Shown here: in pieces, positions 33,930-46,200 of the stretch | How the letters are laid out: each line of letters opens with the position of its first letter | Numbering within the stretch: the first letter of the stretch is position 1 | Assembly (NCBI GenBank): GCA_035578905.1 | Contig: JAQJVL010000001.1 | Location: forward strand, 8,220,211-8,284,210 | Length of the DNA stretch: 64,000 bases | Source: Stictocephala bisonia | Taxonomy: Eukaryota > Arthropoda > Insecta > Hemiptera > Membracidae | Direction of reading: 5' to 3' | Made by a program: the position numbers and the translations under genes | The notes under the pieces: generated by a model | Databases searched by the model: none | Seen by the model: only the letters and a program-made list of their open reading frames with translations | Told to the model about the DNA's origin: nothing

Positions 33930-35680
33930 AACTTGATGACGAAATCATTTACTGGCGCAATATTTTAACCCAAGTAGTTGCTGCCATTTGGGCTCTTACT
34001 TGAAGAAGTCTGCCTCTTAGGGGGGACAATAGTATAATAGGTTCTCAAAGGAATGGAAACTATTTGATGGTTTTGGAATTAATCACTGAATTTGATCCTT
34101 TCTTGGCAAAACATATTTCAAGACATGGAAATCCTGGCTCCGGTCACACAAATTACTTATCATCTACTATATGTGATGAAATGGCTGTGAGAGTGAAGAA
34201 TAAAATATGTGAGGAGTTAAAACAAGCCAAGTATTTTAGCATTGTAATTGACTCTAGGCCTGATGTATCTCACATTGACCAGCTAACACTTATTTTCAGA
34301 TGTTCTACTTCACTTGTTCTACTTCACTTATGTTCTACCTGATGGTTCTCCATGTGAACGAGTTTTCACATTTATCCCCTTTGCTGGATGCAAAGCAGAA
34401 CAAATGTTCAATGCTGTACTAACAGAATTGAATAGTTTTAATATAAATATCAGTGATTGTCGAGGGCAGTCTTACGACAATTCCTCGAATATGGCTGGAA
34501 TCTATAATGGCTTGCAAGCTAAGATAAAGGACCTTGCCCATTTGGGCAATGTTTGAACCATGTGCAGCTCATTCATTAAATTTAGTTGGGACATCAGCGG
34601 CAATCTTGTAGTGAAGTTTGTAATTTTTTTATGATCCTTCAAGAGCTATATGTTTTTTTTACAAGCTCGACAAAAAGATGGAAACGTTTGATAGTCAAGA
34701 TCGATAAAGGAAAAACACTAAAAAAGCTATCAACTACTCGGTGGTCGGCCAGGGACGATGCTTGCCAAGGCCTTAGAGAGTAATGGAATGAAATTTTATC
34801 CGTTTTAACTTTAATAGAAAATGATTCCACAGAAAAATCCACCACACGATGTGAAGCTGTAGGAATTCTTAAAAAGTTGAACAAATTTGAGACAGCCTTT
34901 ATGGTTTGCTTTTGGAGCACAATTTTATACCACCTTAATAAAGTATCTAAAAAAATACAGTCTCAGACAATAGATGTTCTAACTGTTACAGAGCTGTATG
35001 CGTCTCTAGCAGAATATTTATCTTCTCAAAGAAATGATTTTGTTTATTATGAATCACTTGCTCTTAACATTTTGAAAACAAAAGTTACGAAAAAGGCTGT
35101 AAAAGATTCTCAAAAGAAACAAAAATATGATGACGGAGGAACTGAGGATCTTGAACTTGATGGCAGAGAATATTTTAAAATCAATAATTTTTTTAGTTAT
35201 AATTGATCAGTTTATAGTTGAATTTAAAAGAAGGTATAAGTCATTCAATGAGTACCAACATAAATTTAATGTCTTGACACAAATTGTAAAATCTCCAGGA
35301 AAAGTAGAAGAAAGTATTTTGAGGTCGAAAGCTCAAAATCTCATAGAAACTTACCGAAATGATCTTGGAGATGAATTCATCGATGAGTGCTGTCATTTTC
35401 AAGCATACTGTGCAGTATCTGGTGAGAAGTTTGAAGATACCTCGTTGATAGACATTTCAACTTACCTCAGGAATTTGTCTTTCGATTCCAGCTACAAACT
35501 GCTCTGGTGAAAGAATTTTTCTTGTTTAAAAAGAGTGAAAAACTATTTGAGATCAACCATTAATGAAGATAAATTGAACGCGTTGTCTATTTTGTGTATA
35601 GAATCTGAAATTGCTGCAAAGATAGATTACAGCACAGTGATAGAAGACTTTGCTCAGTATTCTAGTTATTATGTATAGTT
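33930..35680 (+). pseudogene. hAT transposase (DUF4371 / hAT C-terminal dimerisation), inactive
   Basis: Frames in order: LPLRGDN (34010), FDPFLAKHI (34090), AKYFSIVIDSRPDVSHIDQL (catalytic Asp region, 34230), FIPFAGCKAEQMFN (34370), ISDCRGQSYDNSSNMAGIYN (34450), CAAHSLNLVGTSAA (34563), FFMILQELYVFF, STTRWSARDDACQ (34730). It ends KNYLRSTINEDKLNALSILC then KIDYSTVIEDFA (35540-35650), the dimerisation domain. At least four frameshifts or stops. Very like the domesticated zinc-finger MYM-type protein 1 family, but here it is plainly a transposon. Confidence 0.9.
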
Positions 35681-36244
35681 CTAGTTATTCAGTAAAATAC
35701 TAAGTATTTTAGATGGAGACTGAAGAAATAAAGAAGGACATATTTCCTACTACTATTCATTAGATACTAAATGTCATGTAAAAAAAGAATTGTAAAAAAT
35801 ACAATTACACAACAATTTTTATAGTTTGTTATACATTTTTAATTAATCCTTTTTATAAGAAGTTGAGTATTTTAGGATAATATAGACAATAAATCATATT
35901 ATATACCTATTTCAAATAATTCAAATGTTGTAATAATAAAAAATAAGTGAATTGTTCCTATGGAAGTTCGATAAAAGGGAAATATAAACTACCGCTAATA
36001 GGTCTACAATAAAAATTGCGATACATGTGTAAAGAAAATAATTAAAAAATAGTAGTTCTAATGATTCATTTTTTAAATAAACTTATATTTTTGCTTAAAA
36101 ATAGATTCAAATACGGTTCCTATTCCACGTGTCTCATATTACCAAAATTGGTACGTAGGAGACAGACGTAATGCGTTGTTGGGGGGGAGGGCGGCGGCAG
36201 AACCCGGCCAGCCTAAGGGTGTCATGAAGCTAAATGCGGCCCTG

Positions 36245-36252
36245 CGCTCAAG
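36245..36252. repeat. hAT target-site duplication, right
   Basis: CGCTCAAG, identical to 33449-33456, directly after the CCCTG end. Confidence 0.95.
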
Positions 36253-36520
36253 GCAAGTTTAAAAAGGGTTCTGATATCTGAGGCCTTTTACAGTGTAGGA
36301 GAGTTTTTAGCACATAACTGGGAGACCAATGATTTGGCCTGACTGACACCGGTAATGAAACCGCTGCAAGCTTTATATATGGAAGAGCAATGAATGAATG
36401 TGACACTGTTGTATGTATGAATGTGAAAATTGTAGAATGATTGTGTAAATTTAGATTTTTTTTTAAAGAGTGATAATTGCGATACATGTATATTGTACTT
36501 GTCAATGCAATAAATAAATA
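36253..36520 (+). pseudogene. LINE 3' part, continuation after hAT
   Basis: Once one CGCTCAAG copy is counted, the frame continues as SLKRVLISEAFYSVGEFLAH then NWETNDLA and a stop. This is the missing C-terminus of the LINE that ends at 33456. The 3' end has a short AATAAATAAATAAA tail at about 36507-36522. Confidence 0.85.
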
Positions 36521-36529
36521 AACGATCAA

Positions 36530-37340
36530 TTCATGTATATAGCACTGTCAGACAAAATTCATAAAATTTTAACATTTTAAACTTTGTGCCACGATCAGTT
36601 TTTATAGTTTTGTTATCTTTGCCAGTCTGACTTTTCATGAAGTTTAGAAACTCTTGTAGTTTTTTTATTTACCTCGTTCTTATATTTAATGAAACACACA
36701 AACCTATAATAGGCAGTGAACTTTCAATAGGAAGACATCATTTGCTCCTCAAATCGATGACACCTCCATTGGACCAGAGACATCTGCATGGATTAGTTCT
36801 CCAATCGCACAAGAAAAAGAATTACTATTCTTAAAATATCTCCTTTTATGTTTAACATGCACCTAAGAATTCATGAGAACCAGAAAATATAATATTATGA
36901 CTTCATAATACTTGTTTCACATGTGCTAGGTCCTGATGAGCCAGAGTGTATGCTAAACATTTGAACCAGCAGCGATTTAGGATTAAAGGCTATAGAAAAA
37001 TCTTCCAACTTAAGACAATTGTATTATTTAAAAATTTTTTACTCTAAAGGTAGAAGTAGAAACACTTTACTATTTAAAATTGCTTCTCTTTAGTCATTTG
37101 TTGTAGTAGTACAACCTTTGTCTATTGTAGCTCTTACAGAAAGTAGGGTAACTCAAATCTGAGACATACATAATACATCCTGTAACATAACCGAAATATA
37201 GTGTTCCTCATCTACAATGGATTTTAACTTAATTTTACTAATACTCACAGCCTTTGACATTTGTCAATCTCCAAACTGATTTTTTTGCAGCTTAATTGTT
37301 ACTTCTATTATCTCCTAGCTATGCCAGCTAAAAAATAAAA
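36530..37340 (-). mobile_element. copia-type retrotransposon, 5' half (disrupted)
   Basis: On the minus strand: a TIDKGCTTTTND-like block (about 37110), CAIGELIHADV-GPMEVSS (36800-36750, integrase catalytic Asp), KKLQEFLNFMKSQTGKDNKT and IKTDRGTKF (36670-36580, second catalytic Asp). The integrase then breaks off near 36530 and resumes with PEQNG at about 32065. Frameshifted and dead. Confidence 0.75.
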
Positions 37341-37389
37341 TAAATTATGTTCCTTCTAAGGGCCAGCAAAATCATAAAGATATAGGTTT

Positions 37390-38460
37390 TGTTTTGAATA
37401 TCTGCCATTTAAATGTCAAGGGTTGAGTACAGTTAAGTGTGAGTTTTTAGGGAAAGTTCTCTCCAAAAACAGTGTTGATATCCTTGCATTCCAAGAAACA
37501 AATGTTGCAGACCTAGAATGCAGTGCAAAAGGCAATTTTCCTGGGTACAGACTGGTAGAGGCTATCGGACATAGCTTATGGTATAGCAATGTACATGTGG
37601 CATAGATGAGATATTTTCATAATAGCAGTAAAAGTGTCTGACACTACTTCAGTGAATGTGCAAAAACCACACGATACCTAATGGCATTGATTTTATACAC
37701 AAATAGATTTCCCATCCAATGTTAAATTTTGAGTCTGAAAATATCAGCTGTTTTTGTGGTCCATTGTGGAGCGCTAGTGTAGTCCCATGTAAATGTAATG
37801 CAGTTTAAACCAGCTGTAGTAGCAGACCTTACTAACTAACAAAATTACTGCCACAAATATTCCTATTAGATGGTTTATCTATTGTAGGTGTATACAATCA
37901 AGGCTAATGGTCAGATGCAGTACTTTGTATTCGTACACCATGTCCTGTTTGTTGGGGATTTTAACAGTCATCACAGCCAATGGGTTACTCATTGGAAAAC
38001 GATAATTGTAGAAGCCTAACCAACTGGGCTGAAACTTTCAGCTCGTTGGCTTTGGAGTTATTCCCTGGACCTACGCATCTGTTCATGTGAACAATATCTA
38101 AGATTGGTTTCCAGGTTCTTCACTCTTCAAGAGTTAAATGATGTGGTTATGGCTCTGCCAATTGGAAAGGCAGTCTGAATAGATGACATCTGCTCCTTTC
38201 CAGAATTCCTAAAACATGCTGGTGCAAAATTAAAACATTGGCTTTTAACATTCTTCAATGCCATATTGGTAAGGGGTGATACGCCCAGAGCTTTAAACAG
38301 ATCTAAAATATTATCTTTTTACGCCAGTTAAAGAACCATAACAAGCCTAAAGCTACCGCACTAGAGCTAAGAATTTAATCTAGTTTTGTAAGGCTTTTTG
38401 AACGATTCCTCACCACTTGCAAATGTATAGTCAATGCGGGCAAAATTCATTTCTGGTATT
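37390..38460 (+). pseudogene. LINE endonuclease and RT N-terminal remnant
   Basis: Plus-strand frames read ICHLNVKG (37400), VDILAFQETNVADLE (37468-37515, catalytic Glu), FPGYRLVEAIGHSLWYSNVH, FVGDFNSHHSQW (37950, GDFN motif), then ELNDVVMALPIGKAV-IDDIC (38130-38180) and FPEFLKHAGAKLKHWLLTFF (38200). The catalytic reverse transcriptase is not visible. Multiple frameshifts. A different LINE family from the 8-11 kb element. Confidence 0.82.
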
Positions 38461-38949
38461 TGCAAGCTTTGAAAAAATCTTGTTTTGTGTGAGTTAATTT
38501 ATCCACGTATATCATTATTGTTCCTGAGTTCAGATACCTCTCACAGTTCAAGTTCTACAGAAAAACCCATCAAATTATCAGTTGTTATGTTTGATCCTTT
38601 ACCTGAATGTTTTATGTTTTAGTGTAATAATAGCAGGTCTATGGTGTTAAGTATAACAAGATTTGTCACATAGTTTGCAATTGTATCTCCAAACTTTCCT
38701 TTGCAGGTATTGCCTTAAAATATCTGCATCTAAAAGGTATCATACATAGATTTGTTAATTTTCCAATCCTCGTCTGCCACTTTTAGAGTGTAGAACGTTG
38801 GAGCAAATTTTCCTAATTGTCGATAATTCCCTGGACTCTAATTATCATTAGTGTTACAATCCTAGTATAGGCTGGACCAATTACAGTTCATTGCATTAGA
38901 ATTTTTATTTAATTTTTGTACAATCTTGACTAAGCCCAGTAATCTTGGG

Positions 38950-39178
38950 CGAGCCGGTAGCCGAGTGGTCTAAGGCGTCAGGACTTTGAGCTTGAGTTAG
39001 AGATAGCGCTGGTTCGAATCCGGCCTAGACTGAAAGATTTATCAGTAATATTCACCTTGTACTGTACAGGTTCGCCCCTTACTCTGACTGAATAAGTTCC
39101 TCGCACAGATCATTGGTCTATGGGGAATGGTCAGAGTAAGGTTAAGGAGGAGATCGGCCTCTCCTTTAAAAAAAAAAT
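38950..39178 (+). mobile_element. tRNA-Leu-like SINE, copy 1
   Basis: The head GAGCCGGTAGCCGAGTGGTCTAAGGCGTCAGG matches the 5' half of a tRNA-Leu (A box TAGCCGAGTGGT). B box GGTTCGAATCC lies 45 bp on, consistent with a long variable arm. A unique body follows (ATTCACCTTGTACTGTAC, CTTACTCTGACTGAATAA), then an A9 tail (39166-39178). A second copy is at 63790. Confidence 0.88.
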
Positions 39179-39182
39179 CACT

Positions 39183-40590
39183 ACTGTCAAATTAAAAAAG
39201 CAATGTACTCGAGTTTGAACTTCTGCTATAAAATAAATACTCATCCGATTTTGTTCTTTTGTACACAAAAATTTAGCTTATTTAATTCTACGTAATATCA
39301 TATAACTTACATATTTTTTTTAAAACTTTAAATAGCGGTTAGGATAAAAAAACACATTTTTGCACTTTCTGAGCAAAGGTCAAGTTCAAAAGATAAGTCA
39401 GTGAAACTTTAACCACATGTGAAAAAGATTGTTGTTTGTAGTCTATCCAAATTCTAGAATTTTTACTCTTTTAAAAAATGTTCTGTTGTAATTTTTGTAA
39501 GCCTTTGCAATCTTAAAAATGGCTGATCATAAAAACTTCAAAAACAGTTCAAAAATACCGGATTGAGAAATAAAGTAAGATTTAAAAAAGGTAAGTGCAA
39601 TTAAAAAATATTGCGATTTTATATTACATGATAATTCAACAAACATTGATCTGTGATAACTCGTGCGACCGGATGCTGTGTTGCTATGTCATGCAGCTGG
39701 ACTTCCATCCGTATTAGGGGACTTGTTAGCTATGAATGACATATTACTGCTAGAGGTTGATGAATCACTCCCAGTAACTAGAAATATGATTAGTACATCT
39801 TGCAAATTACCAATATAATGGGTTGCTCTCATTTCACGTTATATTTAGCATGCTACATGTGAAATTTACATAATTGTAAATAAGTTATTTTTTAATTCGA
39901 TAATCTTTTTAGAGCTATAACAATTTTTAAAACCTATCCCTGGAGGTCCAAAGCCCTCATCAGAACAATTAGAAAATGGTTTAAATTTAGATAGAAAACA
40001 TGATTGATTAACTGTTATAATCAATACTTCCAGAGTAATAAACCTTTCGTGCACTGTTTAAATACTTCTAGTTACACAATTTGCTTAAAAACACATCGAT
40101 GTCTGTTGAATTATCTTGTGATATAAAATCGCAAGATTTTTTATCACAATTACCGTTTTATATTCTTACTTTATTTTTCAATCCTGTATTTTTGAATTGT
40201 TTTGAAAGTTTTTGATCAACCATTTTTAAGATTAAAAGGATTTAAAAAAAATATAACAGAAAATATTTTAAGAGTAAAAATTTTAGAATTTGGATAGACT
40301 ACAAACAATAATCTTTTCCACATGTGGTTAAAGTTTCACTGAGTTATCTTTAGTAGTTTTTGTTTTAGAAGTTGACTTTATTCAGAAAGTGCTAAATTTT
40401 TTTTTTTTTTTTTTTTTTTTATTCTACCTGCTATAAACAATTTGCGAAGACTTAAAAAAATTTAAGTTATATGATATTAAGTAGAATTAAATAAGCTAAT
40501 TTTTGGTGTACAACACAATGTAATAGAATGAGTGTTTATTTTGTAGCAAAGGTTCAAATTCAAGTAAATTGCTTTTTGAATCCAACAGTA
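39183..40590. mobile_element. long inverted repeat / fold-back element 1
   Basis: Arms 39183-39650 and 40090-40590 are reverse complements over about 470-500 bp with small gaps. Shared blocks include TTAGCTTATTTAATTCTAC, AACTTTAACCACATGTG, GATTTTATATTACA(T/A)GATAATTCAAC. The spacer (39651-40089) is unique. No coding motif in the arms. It starts directly after the SINE's A tail. Confidence 0.88.
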
Positions 40591-40954
40591 ATTCTTAGAA
40601 ATTATGCAAGACCCAACCATATCAATGTTTAAAGAAATTCTGTCATCTCCTCTGTGTTTACTTCAATTCAAAAACATAATCTGTAACTGTGACAAAGTCA
40701 TCTGCAACTATTTTTTTGTTCTGAATTTAATTATTTTATGAAAAACAACCTTTACTGTTACACAACTCATGTAATAATCCAGCGTTGTGTATGAAAATAA
40801 ATAAAAACATAAATAATTTGAATGCATTCAATTTATTTATACACAATACTGCTAATCCTGCTTAACTAATGAAGACTGGATATTTTTAGCTAAATAAAGG
40901 CAAATTCTATGCTTTTATTAAATTAGAAATATTTTTCAAAACCTCAAGTGATTC

Positions 40955-41525
40955 CAAAATGAATCAACTAGAATGGGCCTTTTCCTTGTAACTCTTTCTC
41001 TTGATTGGTCGTTGAACTCATTAAGATAATTTCCAACAATTCTTATTATTATACCTTTTTCTGAATCATTAAGATAACTTTAATCTCAATTAAGTTTTCC
41101 CAGAGTATTAAGTTGTACCACAGAATAACCACTTCTAGTATCATTTATTGGAATAATATTAATGAGATGTCTCATGAGATACATCACAAGAAACAATCTA
41201 GAACTTAAATTCTCTATGTGAGCTCCATGTTATTTGGCTGTCTTTTTGGATTTCCAGGAATTTTGAAGAATTAACAGAGTTATCACTGGCAATACAAATG
41301 TTTTCTTTAAACGAACAAAATGTTGGTTTTTCCTTCATACAGTAAAAACACATTAGGGTGAAACCAATTTGAAGGCTCAGTCATTGGTTCATTAACATAT
41401 TTTTCCAAATCTTCCCAACTAAAAGTCAGATATGTTGTTTTGTCAGCATATATTATAATTTTTAATTGAACTGCCAAAGATACATAGTTGATTTGAATTA
41501 AAAAGTAAATAATTTTATACATATC
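40955..41525 (-). pseudogene. LINE reverse transcriptase fragment
   Basis: The minus strand reads LAVQLKIIIYADKTTYLTFS (YADD degraded to YADK), SNWFHPNVFLLYEGKTNILF, then after frameshifts LILWEN and ILMIQKKV. This covers the catalytic motif C onward. The last catalytic Asp is replaced by Lys, so it is dead. Confidence 0.78.
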
Positions 41526-42229
41526 AGAATGACTAAAATCAGAGAGAAGTCAAGGAGTTACAACAGTGGTACAACAAACACCCTTTCCTCCTTCCATCAA
41601 TGACACCTCTCGGAGAAATTAAATTGGTAGGCCTGTTAAAACAAAAATGAAACTGATACAAGAAATTACTAAAAATAGGTTAAATATGTTTGACCTATCA
41701 GACTGGAATGCCATTTTACAAGGAAGAGTAGAAGACCTGTAAAATGATCCAGTTTGATCAAGCCAAAATTTAAATTTGTACATATATGCATAAACAATTG
41801 AATTGTATTGTTTTAATATGATACAAAGTCAAACATTAAAAAAAAAACATAATTTCATCAACTGTTGTAACTTGTCTCACTCTGAAGTGAAGAAATGTTT
41901 CAGGCCTCGGTAGTTACCGTATAACTGTATTACTAATCAACTAATTGTAACAAAATTTAAATATGCGTAATTGGATATTATTTTTACTGTTTTACAAAAT
42001 GAAATTATAAGTTTCAAATTTGCTTTTACCCTAATATTAATTAATTAATGTATTTATTGGACCCCAAATATTCAACATTGTTAAATTTAAAGATGATATC
42101 TGCTATATAATGGTAAATATCAATTTCAGTAAAAGCATTTAGTATATTATGTAGGAGCACTTTTAAGTAAACATTATTTGTTCATGCAGTTGAAAAGAGA
42201 TTATATTTGTTAATTGGACAGTAGCTTGT

Positions 42230-42475
42230 TCGTTCAAGTCCAATTTCATAAGCTAAAGGTTCTCAGTTCAATCCCAACCAGTCATAATAAATTTTGAAAG
42301 GGATCATCTGATATCCACAGACTGTTCATTTGTCATTGGGCTATTATTTAATGACACTTTCCAAGGAATGGTTGGCTTCAGTCTGTAACTGCATTTGCCC
42401 ATCCATACTTATTCGAAACCCTTATTCGCCAAGATCTTGATGATTAGTATCTTATAAATAAATAAAAAACATAAA
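42230..42475 (+). mobile_element. possible old tRNA-derived SINE
   Basis: A B-box-like GGTTCTCAGTTCAATCCC at 42257 is followed by about 190 bp of body and an A-rich end (AATAAATAAAAAACATAAAAG). A decayed A box (AGTAGCTTGTTCGTTCAAG) lies just upstream. Weak evidence. Confidence 0.45.
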
Positions 42476-43082
42476 AGAAATAGCTGCGTAACAGTGTTTT
42501 TCTCTTAATAGTTTAATTTGAGGCACAAGATTAATACCAATATTGTAACAAAATTATATTTTTCATGCATATTTTGAATAAAGAATAATTTTGAATTCAT
42601 ACATAAAATAGAGAACAATGGCTTAAGTGTTGTAATCAACATTGTCACTAAATAGAAACCTTTTTGGGTTATTAAGTTTGAAAAATCTAATATAATGTTT
42701 TATTTCTCAATCATGTAACTTCGTTACAAAACTCAAGTTAAAACAGACAAGGCTTTCGTTTGTTTCAACTACGTTTAATGCAGCATGTGACTTATACAGA
42801 ATAAATTGCAATAGTTCACACTCATTAAAATTCAATTAATAATAAATTCAACACTAAACTTAACATTTTTAAAATGTACAACAAATCTAACAACAACATA
42901 ACAAGTTAAATTGATTCTAAAACACAAAACATGAAATTTAGTAAACTTTAGTAAAAAATAATAAGAACTTAAAATTGATTATTAAACACAAAACATAAAA
43001 TTTAGGAAGAAACAACAATAACAAATAAAATTAACAAATAGTTTATAGGAACTTTCAACGGGGGAATGTGCAGTCGTCATCA

Positions 43083-43238
43083 TCAGTCGCTATCATAAAG
43101 TAGTTCGTCGTTTTCAAAGTATCCTTGTTCTTTTAGTTTTTGTTCAAGTTCTGCCCAGGGATTCTCAACCATTGTCTTGCTGATGTAATCCCACATATCA
43201 TCTGAATGTTCATTTTTATTATTGGAGTTGCTCTGATC
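43083..43238 (-). CDS. terminal coding exon with PWAELE motif
   Basis: Acceptor GCTATATAG, then 51 residues and TGA. Acidic, with DDMWDYISKT, VENPWAELEQKLKEQGYFE and a DELLYDSD end. The sequence is clean, with no frame damage, and stands out from the surrounding repeat. A possible AATAAA signal on the minus strand lies at 42704-42699, about 380 bp downstream. Confidence 0.7.
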   Translation of the reverse strand, partial: DQSNSNNKNEHSDDMWDYISKTMVENPWAELEQKLKEQGYFENDELLYDSD

Positions 43239-46200
43239 CTATATAGCAAGCAAAAGTAAAATAGAAGGTTAAAGTAGAAAAACATTTTATCTTCTCTGTA
43301 CTATAATTTATATTTAAAAAATACTAATTCAGTAACAAAAAATACATGCACATCTCAGAGTAAAAATCAATATAGTGATATAAGAAATGTGGCATCACTG
43401 TACTGATTAGTTTTATAGGGTGCTGCTGTAAAGTAAGTAGGGTGTCTACTAAATACGCCAAATGTGGCATCACTGTACTGATTAGTTTCATAGGGTGCTG
43501 CTGTAAAGTAAGTAGGGTGTCTACTAAATACGCCAAATGTGGCATCACTGTACTGATTAGTTTCATAGGGTGCTGCTGTAAAGTAAGTAGGGTGTCTACT
43601 AAATAGGCCAAATGTGGCATCACTATACTGATTAGTTTCATAGGGTGCTGCTGTAAAGTAAGTAGGGTGTCTACTAAATAGGCCAAATGTGGCATCACTG
43701 TACTGATTAGTTTCATAGGGTGCTGCTGTAAAGTAAGTAGGGTGTCTACTAAATAGGCCAAATGTGGCATCACTGTACTGATTAGTTTCATAGGGTGCTG
43801 CTGTAAAGTAAGTAGGGTGTCTACTAAATAGGCCAAATGTGGCATCACTGTACTGATTAGTTTCATAGGGTGCTGCTGTAAAGTAAGTAGGGTGTCTACT
43901 AAATACGCCAAATGTGGCATCACTGTACTGATTAGTTTCATAGGGTGCTGCTGTAAAGTAAGTAGGGTGTCTACTAAATACGCCAAATGTGGCATCACTG
44001 TACTGATTAGTTTCATAGGGTGCTGCTGTAAAGTAAGTAGGGTGTCTACTAAATACGCCAAATGTGGCATCACTGTACTGATTAGTTTCATAGGGTGCTG
44101 CTGTAAAGTAAGTAGGGTGTCTACTAAATACGCCAAATGTGGCATCACTGTACTGATTAGTTTCATAGGGTGCTGCTGTAAAGTAAGTAGGGTGTCTACT
44201 AAATACGCCAAATGTGGCATCACTGTACTGATTAGTTTCATAGGGTGCTGCTGTAAAGTAAGTAGGGTGTCTACTAAATACGCCAAATGTGGCATCACTG
44301 TACTGATTAGTTTCATAGGGTGCTGCTGTAAAGTAAGTAGGGTGTCTACTAAATACGCCAAATGTGGCATCACTGTACTGATTAGTTTCATAGGGTGCTG
44401 CTGTAAAGTAAGTAGGGTGTCTACTAAATACGCCAAATGTGGCATCACTGTACTGATTAGTTTCATAGGGTGCTGCTGTAAAGTAAGTAGGGTGTCTACT
44501 AAATACGCCAAATGTGGCATCACTGTACTGATTAGTTTCATAGGGTGCTGCTGTAAAGTAAGTAGGGTGTCTACTAAATACGCCAAATGGAAATTAATGA
44601 CAAAGAGCATACACAAAACTACAAGTGAATGTCTCCCAAGACTAATTCTGAGGGTTTACAATTACCTTTGAAACTTCAAAAAAAACAACCTTAACAATAA
44701 CATCTCTGATCATATCTATGAAATTTCAAGGAAAAAAATATTCAGCTGTAATTCAAATAAAATTAAGAGCAATATTATTAGTAGTTGTCTCAGTGTATTA
44801 AAACAGCATATTAACAATAACCAACATTAACCAATGTTCAACATTCAAATAAACAGCATTAATGGCTTGATTAATTTTTTATTAGTTAGAGATAAATGTT
44901 ATCAAAAAGCATAAAAACCAGTTTAATAAAATGTCAATAATGTAACCAATGAACGAAAGACAATACAAAATATTTGCTTCACATTTTTTTAGTAAAGCTA
45001 AATTTGTAATATAACATAAAATATTTTATAAATAATATAATACAGGGCTTCATAGTGAAAATACAACATATATTGTAGCTTTTCATCTCATAAACAATGA
45101 AATACAGGGTGTGGCAGCATAACTACCTTTTTTCAAAACTCAATAAAAACTATTGTATGCATCGGAAAATATTTATTTTTTATAATGTAGGTACATGTCT
45201 ACAGTTTTTATTTACATTGTTTTGAAGATCAAATCTGTTAGGTGACGTCCCTCATTCTCCATACATTGCGTAAATCGATTTCTGGCGTTTGTCATGACTC
45301 TTGTTAGCATAGCAGGTGTTATGTTGGCAATTTCTTCTTGGATGTTGGTCTTCAAATCTTGTAGGGTTCTTGGACGGTTCACATAAACACGGGATTTCAA
45401 AAAACCCCATAGAAAAAAATCACAAGGGGACAGATCGGGAGAGTGTGCCGGCCATTCCAAATCGCCTCTAATTGAGATAAGGCGCTCTGGAAAGTGTTCC
45501 CTCAAAACAGCCATCGATGCTCTTGAAGTGTGTGCTGTTGCACTATCTTGTTGGAACTAAGTGTCCCCCAAATCCAACTCTTCTAGCCGTGGGAAAAAAA
45601 AATTCTGTAGCATGTTTACATACCGGTCCGAATTCACTGTGACTGTAACCTCATTTTCATCAAAAAAACCAGGGACCAATAATTCCAGCTGAGGAAATTG
45701 CACACCACACTGTGACTTTGGGTGAATGCAAAGGTCTTTGATGCAATTCTCGAGGGTTTGTGTCAGCCCAGTAGCGCATGTTTTGTTTGTTAACCGACCC
45801 ACACAAATGAAAATGGGCTTCATCGCTAAAAAAAACAAAGCACCCTCGGGAATGACATCAAGAAGAAGCTCACACGCGTTCATCCGAGAATTGATGTCAC
45901 GTTCTGAAAGTTCCTGCACTATCACCATCTTATAGGGATGAAAATGAAGATCATCACGAAGAATTCTTCTCACATAACGATCGGGTAGTCCAAGGGCAGA
46001 TGCGTGTTTGCGCGCAGAACACTGTGGTGATCACAACATTGACGCTCTCACTGCTTCAATGTTCTCAGGTGATCCAACGGGCCGAGGGACTCCAGTTCTT
46101 CGTTTTGTCGCACTTGCAGTTTGTCTGAATGTAGTGGCCCATGTAACAATTGATTTGCGGTCTGGGATGGGGCTAAATTAAAGCGATTCCGAAATGCACG

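Larger units (their letters stand above)
33457..36244 (+). mobile_element. hAT transposon (ZMYM1-like transposase), complete ends
   Basis: A 2,788-bp element bounded by a perfect 8-bp duplication. The inverted ends are CAGGGTCGTATTT and, reversed, CAGGGCCGCATTT (11 of 13 match). It contains one degenerate transposase and a perfect 25-bp inverted repeat in its 5' non-coding part. GC-rich subterminal sequence (GGGGGGGAGGGCGGCGGCAG) precedes the right end. It sits inside the LINE. Confidence 0.93.

Noticed and set aside
34064..35510. domesticated ZMYM1-like host gene
   Set aside because: The reading frame is broken several times and the sequence is enclosed by hAT inverted ends with a perfect 8-bp target duplication, so it is a transposon copy.
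38950..39030. a functional tRNA-Leu gene
   Set aside because: The head is tRNA-like, but acceptor pairing and anticodon stem are degraded and a SINE body with A tail follows; a second copy exists.
39930..40060. hammerhead-like CTGATGAGGGC on the minus strand with a distant CGAAAGG
   Set aside because: The CGAAA half lies 5' of the CTGATGA half and about 90 bases away, and stem II cannot form, so the hammerhead topology is not met.
43386..44590. CRISPR array
   Set aside because: The repeats are contiguous 75-bp units without unique spacers, in an animal genome with no cas genes.
43324..44671. 430-codon (minus) and 259-codon (plus) repeat frames
   Set aside because: Both are open because the 75-bp repeat is a multiple of three and has no stop in one frame on each strand. 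The two cannot both be real and neither has splice support.
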